DNA of 64,000 bases from positions 4,331,501 through 4,395,500 of the forward strand of contig NC_070560.1 in assembly GCF_026914185.1 (NCBI RefSeq). Direction: 5' to 3'. A program made the translations under genes and the position numbers. A model generated the notes under the pieces. It did no database searches. It worked only from the letters and a program-made list of their open reading frames with translations, and was not told where the DNA came from. This DNA comes from Puccinia triticina (taxonomy: Eukaryota > Basidiomycota > Pucciniomycetes > Pucciniales > Pucciniaceae). Positions 10,808 to 20,524 of the stretch are shown in pieces. Positions within the stretch are counted from its first letter, which is position 1; every line of letters begins with the position of its first letter.

Positions 10808-11979
10808 GCGAATTCGTCAACAAAGCACTCTCCAAGCAGCTCAAAGTCGCGGGTATTCAGCACAATGTTGCTCCGCCTTATACACCGCAGCAGAACGGTG
10901 TGGCTGAACGAGCCAACAAGACTATAATCAACATGGCGCGGTGCATGATGATTCACTCAAATTTAGCAAAAGAGTGGTGGGGAGAGTCCGTCAAGACCGC
11001 CATGATGACGACCAATTGTCTTCCTTCTCTTAGCCGCAGCAAAACCTCCCCGCTTGAGCAACTGTTCAAGAAAATACCAAACCTCAAATTCTTCAAGCCG
11101 TTTGGGTGCAAGAAGTGGATGATCAAGCCAAAGCAGCTACGCACAGGCAAATTCGACCCAGTTGCCTGGGAAGGCATCTTCATTGGCTATAGCAACAACT
11201 ACTCGGCTTATTGTGTTGTCCGACTCAGTGACAGAAAAATAATTGAGACTCGCCACGCGTATTTTGATGAATCCATTTTTCCCCTTCTTTCAGCTCTAAA
11301 TCCCAGCCTGGATTCTTTCAGCAATTTGCCGTTTGCAGAAATCATTTCCTCTCCTATCCTGCCATTTGAGTCTGCTTATCGCGAATCATCCTTGGACCCC
11401 GCTCTTGAAATCAATCAACAATTTGACTCCCAAGAAAATCCGGCTGATCAAGACCCTGACTCCATGGATCTGGATGAAGAGGACAATGATGTCAGCAATG
11501 ATGAAGATACCCCGGAACCGCCTCGGCGCAGGCTCATTATTCATGAACCTTGACACCCAACTCTGATCCAAAGCAATGTTAATGAATCCAACATTCTCAA
11601 ATACTCCAGACGCCGCCCGCAGGCCTTCTCGACGATCATGATGGATCCCAAGAATCATTGACAGGCCATGCAGAGCCCTGACGGTACTCGGTGGAAGGAA
11701 GCCGAAGAAAGAGAGATCCAGAACATGGTTGATCACAACGTCTGGATCAAAATCCCTCATCAAGAAGGCTTGAATCCAATCCCCTCAACTTGGGCTTACC
11801 GCAAGAAGCTCGGCCCAAGAAACAAGATCATTGAATACAAGGCCCGGGTTTGTGCCCAGGGATTTTGACAGACGTATGGTTTAAATTTTGGTCTGAAATA
11901 TGCTCCAACAGGGAAGCCTTGCTCTCTTTGATTTCTCCTCTCATTCGCAACTATCAATAATCTTCTTATCCACCAACTA
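10808..11979 (+). pseudogene. Element A integrase C-terminus and RT N-terminus
   Basis: This continues the integrase core after element B: FVNKALSK, then PPYTPQQNGVAERANK with the catalytic Glu, a linker, and the RT start (WKEAEEREIQNMV, YKARVCAQGF, YAPTGK). The frame holds four TGA stops (11551, 11659, 11866, 11929) with no indel between them. At each one the copia consensus or context allows Arg, CGA. It is cut by the TIR element at 11980, between codons for HQL and DVKSAFL. Confidence 0.82.
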
Positions 11980-13331
11980 CACAGCGGAACAAGTGGGATG
12001 TCAGGAGGGCGGCCGACCGGACGCCAGCAGGGCCCCGCAGTAGTCGGACGCCCTGATGCCGCCGTTCTGCCACACGCCGCCAGGGCGTCAACCAGCCCTG
12101 CCCTGCGGCCATCTTGGGTGGCGCACCTAGGTCAGCCCAGATGGGCGCCAACCCGACCGAGGCGCAGGGGGGGCGACCTCAGGGCGCCAGGGCGGGATAT
12201 CCCCCGGGCGTCCATGCTGAGATTGTTGGGACATCTGTTTGGGCGATGGCCTCAGGGCACCTATGGGGATGCAAGGTAGACGTGCTCTTCGACGGCATGC
12301 TCCTGCGTCTGCGGTTGCCATGAAGACATGCCTTGAGGCCGCTGTGAGGTTCGCAGGTGGATTGGGCCCCGGAAGGTCATCTGGGCATGATATCGGCAGC
12401 AGTCATAGAAGCTGACTGGGGTAGCATCTGTGCATCGGTGTGACACGGTGGACGCGGGCACTGGGCTGCCGATTTGCATGGTTAGGGTCTCACGGGCGAT
12501 GGCGCCTGACTGAAATGCTTGCATGTATTATATATTTAATTTTACTTATACAAACAGCAAGGAAGGGGACATATGAGATACAACAAGGTGCACATATAGG
12601 CTATTTGCACGGCAGGGATACACATGGAGGGTGAGGGAAGGGGGAGCTACATAGAATAGGGATGGAATCTTCCGGAGGACTCTTAATGAGGGGAAGGTGA
12701 CATACATATCTGCAATCTTGGCACCAAGGGCACTGAGATGAGCATCACTGCAGGAGGATGTTGAGGAAGAGTCAGGAGAGGTTGGAATGGTACCCCACGC
12801 ATGGGGGTATTCAAGCAGCTGAACATTGAGGAGCGGAGTTGTTTGGGGCACAAGGAGAGTGGTCTTTATAGACCTGCGCGTGCTGATCAACCACATTTTT
12901 TTGTGGCATTATTATTGAATACGCATACGAACTAATCCAAGCTGGCTGGATTGCAACATGGGCCCTTTGATCACCCGCACCTGGACGGGGAGCCCATCGG
13001 GCGTCCTAGCCGCTCTAGCGACCCCAGGACGCAGTGGCGGCTGCCCATAACCAGTGGCGCCATCTGGACCCCTGCGTCAGCCAGGCGACCGGCATGGACA
13101 CCCCCCTGACAGCCGGCGGTGACGCCTCCCCTACCGGTGCGTCACGCTGGCATCTCACCGGGGCAGCCATCTGGCGCCTAGGTTGGTGGCATCTCAGTGG
13201 CGCCCGAGGGGCGCCACCTATGCCCACAGTCCCGGTGGCGCCCCCTAGCATGACAGAGTGGCGCCTGTACGGCCCTGGGTCCCTGTCACGCCAGCTGGAC
13301 GCATCGGCTTTGCCCGATCTGCCCCGCTGTG
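11980..13331. mobile_element. GC-rich TIR element with TA duplication (1352 bp)
   Basis: Terminal inverted repeats CACAGCGG...CCGCTGTG flanked by TA (11978-11979 and 13332-13333). Removing the element and one TA restores the RT reading frame exactly. The two arms are GC- and CpG-rich, with many GGCGCC words (GTGGCGCC recurs in the right arm); the centre (about 12500-12960) is AT-richer. It has no recognisable transposase, so it is non-autonomous. The TA duplication suggests the Tc1/mariner superfamily, but the ends are not a classic match. Its CpG density contrasts with the decayed host element. Confidence 0.75.
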
Positions 13332-14468
13332 TAGACGTCAAATCCGCTTTTCTCACTTGCAACCTGAAGGAAACCGTCTATCTCACTCCTCCGCCTGGTT
13401 TCAAACCCGAGTGTCAACTCCTCCTCAAGCTAAACAAGGCAATCTACGGGCTTAAGCAAGCATCACTTGCTTGGTACAACAGGCTTAGTGAGTTTCTTGT
13501 TTCCATTGGCTTCAGCATCTCAATTGCGGACCCATGTGTTTTCTGGAAACTCAATGGGATTCCCACCTGGATCTTTGCTCATGTGGACGACCTTGTTGTA
13601 ATTAGTCGTGACCCCTCTGCTTTTTGCACGCAGATGGAAAAGGAGTTCAAAATCAAATATATAGGCAAAGCTTCCTTTCTTCTAGGCATGAAGCTGGACA
13701 AAACCGACTCCAGCTTCATCCTTCATCAAGCCCAGTACATCGAGCGCAAATTGCTAGAGTTCAAAGCTTCTGACCTTCCCCCTGCGTCATGTCCTCTCAA
13801 TCCAAAGGTCCACCTTGGCAAGGCCACGCAAGAAGACATTGATCAGCTGACTCCGCTCAATATCAACTTTTGAGCTCTGATTGGTTCATTAAACTATCTG
13901 AGCATACTGACCCGACCTGATATATCCTACGCTGTCAGTAAGCTTTTGCAATATCTCAAGAACCCCGGATTGTCACATTACTCCGCTGCCATCCAAGTCT
14001 TTTGCTACCTAAAAGGTACACGCATGACAGGCCTGTCTTTTGCCAGGAACAACGTCACTCCCCTTTACGTCTCCGTAGATGCCGATTGGGCAAACTGCCC
14101 AGACTCAAGGTGCTCGCACACTGGATATCTCATCACCATGAATTCCCATCTTATCTCATGGAAGTCATGCAAACAGTGTACCGTTTCTCTGTTGTCAACG
14201 GAAGCGGAGTACAAGGCTCTCTCAGACGCCGGCAAAGAGGTCATGTGGATCACCAACCTCATCAACGAAGTCACTCCCGCAAAACAACCATCTATCCCGA
14301 TTGTCTTGGTCGACAATCAAGGTGCAATCGACCTTGCTATTAGTCAAACCAGTCAGAACGGTTTTCGCACAAAGCACATGGACTTGCGCCTCCATCACGT
14401 GCGAGAACTCATCAAAAACAACCAAATCAAGCTTTGGTATGTTCAGTCACAAAGCAACACGTCTGTAC
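13332..14468 (+). pseudogene. Element A RT C-terminus and RNase H
   Basis: Resumes with DVKSAFLTCNLKETVYL, then IYGLKQA, HVDDLVVIS, a TGA at 13871 within the conserved segment NF-ALIGSLNYL, then RNase H (DADWANC, STEAEYKALSD, VDNQGAIDLA, RTKHMDLRLHH). It stays in the same frame on both sides of the TGA. It is interrupted at 14469 by a foldback element. Catalytic residues of RT and RNase H remain visible. Confidence 0.82.
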
Positions 14469-16636
14469 GGAAGCCGAGGGACAACACCAATTGCGCCATC
14501 GCGCCATTGCGCCAAATCACTGTGTTGCGAGTCGCAACACAGTGATTTTGGGGGATCAGTCGCAACTTGCGACTGATCCCCCAGAAAATCTCCCACACTA
14601 TGTGCACATCACCCCCTAGAAAAACATCCAGAAGGAACGATACATCACTTGTATCGATACAGGTGTATCAATACATCGCGTGTATCAATACATTGGTACA
14701 CTGATACATTTGTATCGCTATCATACGTATCGGCATATCGGTACATCAATACATATGTATTGGTAATTCGATACATCCATACTTTTGTATTGGTAATTCG
14801 ATACAGATGTATTGGCACACAGATGTATTGGTACATTGATACAGATGCATTGATACATCGATATCGAATAATTTAGAGCTGGAACCCGCGGGGTACGGGG
14901 CGGATTTCTTCCCGCCTGTCAAAATCCCGGCAGGTATACCCGCCCGCGGGTACCGACTCGGGGATACCCCTTGGGGCCTTCCGGGACATGGATACCTGCC
15001 AACCCGCGGTGTGGTAGACGCTTTAGTTCTGGATGGAAAAGTTCAAAAATTTCTAGTTTACATATGTAGTGTTACATTACACCATCTTTTGATACACACA
15101 CTCCCTTCAGTTTACATACACAGTTTTACAAAACTGCATGTATATAGCTTACATACTACCCTTTTACATATATATGTGGCTGTGTAGCAACCAGCCAGCC
15201 TCATATGCAGCTGTGTAGCAACCACAAGCCACTTATTACAGTAACCTAGCAACCACAAGCCACATTAATAAAGCGGCATAGTAACCATGGGGCTGTGCAA
15301 GTCAATCAAGCAGACTACACAGCAATACAGAAAGCTGTGCAGGTCACTTGAGAAGACTCCATAGCAACCAGAGGGCTGTGTAAGCCACACTTGTAACTAG
15401 ATCACCAGCTAAATTTGCTCATGTATACACTGCCACACTGTACATAGCTGTATTTGCACAGAATTTGTAAAGGCACACCAGCCAAAACCCCTCATGTACA
15501 TAGACCACCAGCATAAATGCCTCACATTTTCCTATATAAGGAGGGGCTCTCTCTTCCTTTTCCCATCATCCATTGAAGGAAGGAGATCATTCCCCCCCAA
15601 GATTCAAATAAATTGTCACCCTCACACTCTCCGCCACATAATAAAATACTAGCTTTATATTTTGAAATACACAGTCCGTTGTGAGCCACTTGTGAGAAAA
15701 GTATTCAACTACACTAGACCACTGTCTTCTTGCTTCCAGCCTAGCTGGGGGTGTTGTCAGTCTTTGTCTTTCAGAGAAGCAGGGGTTTCCCCTCACTTCC
15801 TTCTCTAAATTCAGCCATAAGAGGTGCAAACTGCTTTTGGAGTCTCACAGCGGGACACGGGTATATGTACCCTGCTGACCTGTGGCCCCCGGGGGATACA
15901 ACACACCTCCCCGTGGGATACGATACACCTTCCCGCGGGATACAATAGGATAATCATACAATTCACGCAAGCTCCATACTCCCGCGGGGCGGCACTGCCC
16001 TGCGGGAACGTGCACCGCAGGAGTCATCCCAAAACCCCTTCCCGCGGGTATGCCCCGGCACCTCGGGTACGGGTTCCAGCGCAAATCAATACCTCAATAC
16101 ACAAGTATCGCTACATTGATACAGATGTATTGAGTTGCCGATACGTCTGTATCGATGGAGCGATAGTTACCGATACATCTCTATCAATGTAGCAATAGTT
16201 ATGTATCGATACATCTGTATCGACTTACCGATACATCTGTATCAATGTACCAATACATCTGTGTACCAATACATCTGTATCGAATTCCCAATACAAATGT
16301 ATGGATGTATTGAATTACCAATACATATGTATTGATGTACCGATATGCCGATACGTATGGTAGCAATACAAATGTATCAGTGTACCGATGTATTGATACA
16401 GGCAATGTATCAATACAAGCAATGTATCGATACACATGTATTGATACAAGCAATGTATTGTTCCTTCTGCTGTGATGTTTTTCTATGTAGGGGGTGATGT
16501 GCACATAGTGTGGGAGATTTTCTGGGGGATCAGTCGCAACTTGCGACTGATCCCCCCAAATCACTGTGTTGCGACTCGCAACACAGTGATTTGGCGCGAT
16601 GGCGCGATGGCGCGATTGGTGTCGTCCCTCGGCTTC
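14469..16636. mobile_element. Long-TIR foldback element (2168 bp)
   Basis: Ends GGAAGCCGAGGGAC and GTCCCTCGGCTTC, with a likely TGTAC duplication at 14464-14468 and 16637-16641. Inverted arms run about 400-550 bp: CGCGCCAT tandem words, then palindromes TTGCGAGTCGCAA and GTCGCAACTTGCGAC, then a minisatellite of TGTATCGATACA-like palindromes (14640-14870 and 16090-16450). The core holds CCCGCGGGTACC-rich stretches, tandem repeats of CTGTGTAGCAACCA and a TATA box at 15533. No protein is recognisable. Transposon superfamily unknown. Confidence 0.72.
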
Positions 16637-16641
16637 TGTAC

Positions 16642-16759
16642 ATCTGACTTTCTGACAAAGCCTGTGGGTCGGATCTCAATTCATCGAGCTCTTGCCCCCT
16701 TGACTCTTCAAGCATCCTCCAACTTTGCTTGTCACATCAATGCTCCAAGCATGGGAGCC
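16642..16759 (+). pseudogene. Element A Pol C-terminal tail
   Basis: DFLTKPVGRISIHRAL is the usual copia RNase H tail, lying between the foldback and the 3' LTR. A purine-rich GCATGGGAG just before the LTR is the likely polypurine tract. Confidence 0.7.
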
Positions 16760-18349
16760 TGTCAGGTTCCGAAACAAGGAGCTGAACACTTTCTATCCTG
16801 TAAGTGTCCTCTTTGAGCAAGACAGCGCCGCTGTTGGACGCGAAGAACCAGCCTTGTTCTGAACTTGGCTTGTGTACTAATCATAAAACCCTACCGCAGC
16901 TTTGGCAGGCAAAGCTTTAGCCTTCAACCCTGATTCCTGGTCAGGTGTGGCGTCCAACCCCAACTCTTGGGCAGGTGTGGCGCTTATTTCTCCTGAACCC
17001 TGAGTTTCCTCAGCAAGAAAGGTTTTCCCGATTCGTCGGATCTCTAACCAGTCAGTAACCTGACTTGTGTCTATAAAATGGAGCTGCTCTGTTGCCAGAA
17101 GCTAACTCTTCATCCTCTTTTCATTGTCATCTTCAAACACACTAGCATCAGCACCTGACCAACAAAACTCCTTAAAACCTTTACAAAAGAACCTTTAGTC
17201 TTTCCCATAATAACTCGCTTAAACTTGTTGCCATACTTGGCCTCTATCTTTTTCTTCATTTTAATCTCAAACTTCTCGCTGCCAAACTCGGCATAATCTT
17301 CCTTGTCAATTAATCTCAAAATTCCCGTGTCCTGCACCTCGGTGCTTTCTGAAAGAATTCAGGAAACTAAGATTTATGATTGCCGTTAGATATCTATTTT
17401 TAATCTAACTACAATCTCTAATTTAAAACTGGAAAGAACTGGAAGATGTGTTTTACCTAAGAGCAAGCAACAAGCCGCTTTCTACTTAAGTGAAGAGTTG
17501 AGATGAGGAAGTGGGAACCCGAGGCGGTCTTTTTCCTTCTTGGTAGAGAATTCGAGTTACTCGATAGATCTGAGGACACCAGATTATATCCGTCAGTATT
17601 CTCGGCTTTCTTCCTCTTGAAACCTTTTAGGTTCTTACTTGAGTAGAGCGTTCTGCTCTCTTTCTCCAGTTCACTTTTGGAAACGGCGTAACAGTACGGC
17701 AACGTTATCTGCTTTAACAGACAGCTCGTAAGTCTTTTCGCCTTTTGTTTCTGCCATAAGCTTCTGTCTAGCACTGAGTGCTTACCGATTTGGTTACCAG
17801 CGATTTGCTTGGAATCGGCTCCGTCCGAGTTATCCTTTTGGTTAACAACGTCTGGTAGGTTCGAATGCAGCATTAGCTTTCATTCTGATCAATTCGACAG
17901 ATTCCGACCCAGCTGCTTACCTTTGGCGCTTGCTGTGGTTATTCGATCTGTGAGAGACTTGTTGCTGAGATTTTCCGCAACCTTAATCTTCCTGCTCGCG
18001 TGCGTGGCACCTGTTCGCATCCAAGAGATGTGATCAGTCTTTTCTGCCCCGCTGCGGCGGTTTTGGACTGCGGTTCAGGGTTCGCTTTGCTCACCTATCT
18101 CCGCAGCTGATTGGGCTCCCGACCTCTTTCTCAATTTATGAGACTGAGGTCGTTCACTTAGGCGTGTATCTTCACACTTTCCTCACGATTCTCATCTACC
18201 AGTGTCTCTTCAGTAACACTTTCAATCTTTGTCTCGAATAATCTCCGCTTAAACTCTACCCTTGCTCTTAGGTAAGAGCACCAGCTTGCTCTCGTTCACG
18301 ACTCCTAGTCTGATCTGAAATATATTGCTCTTAGTTCCAAATCCTCACA
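16760..18349 (+). repeat. 3' LTR of element A (with solo LTR inside)
   Basis: TGTCAGG...CTCACA. It is split by a solo LTR at 17350-18176; the native length is about 758 bp. TATA box at 17072-17078; intron-like unit GTAAGA to TTAG at 18272-18334 with a CTGAT branch-like site. Followed by the duplication GACTT. Confidence 0.88.
17350..18176. mobile_element. Solo LTR (827 bp) within the 3' LTR of A
   Basis: TGAAAGAATTC...CTTCACA flanked by CTTTC on both sides (17345-17349 and 18177-18181). The 5' LTR of A gives the empty site. It is unrelated in sequence to the other LTRs here, and no internal region is present. The open frames inside it are not recognisable. Confidence 0.78.
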
Positions 18350-18690
18350 GACTTTACCGTTCATCGAGAGAGCTCTCGGTGACTGGCTACACCGGTCATC
18401 CAGAGCGATGACTGACTATACCGTCCATTGAGAGCTCTCTCGATGACTGCATATACAGTCATCGAGCTCTCTCAATTGGCTATACCAATCATTGAGAGCG
18501 TTGCAAGCTCGAGCTTTGGAAGCTATCAATGACTGGCTATGTATTCCGGTCATCGAGAGCCTTGCAGCAAGCCATCGACAACCGGCTATACCAGTCATCA
18601 AGAGCTTGGCAAGCCATGGATGACCGGCTATACCGGTCTTAGGGACCTTTGCAAGCTATCGCCAATCAGTGACTGGCTGTATTGTTCATT
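18350..18690. repeat. Alternating-palindrome minisatellite, right block
   Basis: Same units as 1258-1478 and 2462-2669 (CCGGTCAT, GAGAGCTCTC), decaying toward 18690. It marks the right side of the array into which element A inserted. Confidence 0.75.
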
Positions 18691-19164
18691 AGGTTCGTTG
18701 TGACTCCATTTGATGACTTGGTCATCTTGGAGTGCTTCTGGATTATATCAGGGTGTGTGCCACAGCTGCGCGGGTTGCTATATGCAAAAATTGAGTTGCC
18801 ATCCCGGGGTTTTAGCAACCCGCTTTTACCTCCCCGGGTGGAGATGCTCTAAAGATGTCTGAAAAAATATACAAGTCCAAAGGTTGTTTTTATACGGGTT
18901 GACGTTTTCTGGAGATGGATTGGCGAAGAAATATTGTGGGGAGTGACTGATGTGTGACATGGGCAGGACAGCCTGGTGGGATGGCCGATCGAGCTGGTGT
19001 GGGGCCTCAGGCTGGCCAAAAGCTGTGGACGAGCCACCACCAACACACAACATTCCTAGCAGGACTCACGCCAGCAAGCCGCGAACCGAACAGGCGACAA
19101 AAAACCCAGTTGAAATCCCGGACGAAGGATCTATGGGCCTTGTGGGTTGAAAGCATCGCCCATC
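18691..19164. other. Upstream region of RPB2; no gene seen
   Basis: 474 bp between the palindromic array and the RPB2 start. It contains a CCCGGGGTTTTAGCAACCCG-like stretch but no clear TATA box. It presumably holds the RPB2 promoter, so the transposon nest ends within about 0.5 kb of an essential gene. Confidence 0.5.
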
Positions 19165-20488
19165 ATGACAGGTCAAGCAACGTTCACCGCGGCTCAGGTT
19201 TCCCAAATAGAGGCTGACAAGTGTGTTCGACAGACGTGTTTGCAAGCTACGATTACGATGCGATCCCATCGCTGGATGAGCAGCCGGACGGCAGCGGCAG
19301 CGGCCAGCACGGCCACCCGCAACCCAACTACCACACGATCACCCAGGAGGACTGCTGGCAGGTCATCTCCGCCTTCTTCAACGAACGCAACCTCGTCAGC
19401 CAGCAGATCTCCTCCTTCGACGGCTTCGTCAACACCACCATGCAGGAACTCGTCGACGAAACCGGATCGTTGGTCTTGGAACAGTCCATGCAATATACCG
19501 ATAAAGCCGGCGACTTGACCGTCAGTCTCCACCCCAACCCCAAACATTATTCGTTTCCCCACGCGCGTCTTGTGGGACGCTCTCCTGACATCTGCTGCCG
19601 ACGACGCGCGCTCTCTGGTGCACTTTGTTTGGCGTTACTTCGTAGAAACGATTCGAGATCACGTTTGGCCAGATTTATCTCTCCAGACCCACGATGACTG
19701 AATCCGATGGAACAGTGTCACCCATGTTTCCCAACGAGGCCCGTCTGCGTAACCTAACGTACGGCCACAGAACCTTACTCTTTTATCACCCTGGTCTGAC
19801 ATCGCTTGTGTATATGTGTTCTCTTCTTCGCAGATACTCTTCTCCCCTCTACGTCGACATGAGCAAGTCGAATAAACTTGCAACCGGCGAGTTCGACGAA
19901 GAGACTGGGGAACCAATTTACATTACTGACGACACAGACAACGAAGAAAAAAACTCGACTCAAATTTACATCGGCAAAGTTCGACCATCCCCTCTCATTC
20001 GCAGCAACCCGAAAATATTTAACCTCGTCAAGAGTTTGCTGATTTCTGCTGCTGTTTGTTTGTCTTGCTAATTCGCATATAGGTGCCCATCATGCTGCGG
20101 TCAGAGTTCTGTATCCTCGACAAGCTGGATGATCCGGGTTTATTTGAGCTGAACGAGTGTCCATTCGACCTCGTATGTCCACACACACACACACCTCATC
20201 GTTTTCTGGAGATTGCCGTGGCTCATGCATGTTTTTTTTTTTGCACACTCCTAAAACAACAAACAAAAGGGCGGCTATTTTGTCATCAACGGCTCGGAGA
20301 AAGTGCTGATTGCCCAGGAAAGAATGGCGGCCAACCACGTCTACGTGTTCGCCAAGGCCGCCCCGTCGCCGGTCTCGTTCTTGAGCGAGATCCGTAGTGC
20401 TGTCGAGAAAGGAAGCAAGACGGTCAGCTCGATGCAAGTCAAAATGTATGGTGGCCATAAGGCGGAAAAGACAGTGGGTCAACCCACC

Positions 20489-20524
<36 letters not shown>

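Larger units (their letters stand above)
2670..18349 (+). mobile_element. Copia retrotransposon A, interrupted by five insertions
   Basis: Two LTRs (2670-3829 and 16760-18349) flank a copia-order gag-protease-integrase-RT-RNase H. The 5-bp duplication GACTT lies at 2665-2669 and 18350-18354. Five insertions have split it: a MITE (3426-3808), element B (5553-10807), a GC-rich TIR element (11980-13331), a foldback (14469-16636) and a solo LTR (17350-18176). Outside these insertions pol stays in one frame from integrase to the RNase H region, but carries five TGA stops. The two LTRs differ largely at CpG sites. The element is inactive. Confidence 0.9.

Noticed and set aside
13034..13331. N-terminal extension of the RT open frame starting at 13034
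   Set aside because: This part is the right arm of the GC-rich TIR element that happens to be open; the real RT sequence starts after the TA at 13333.
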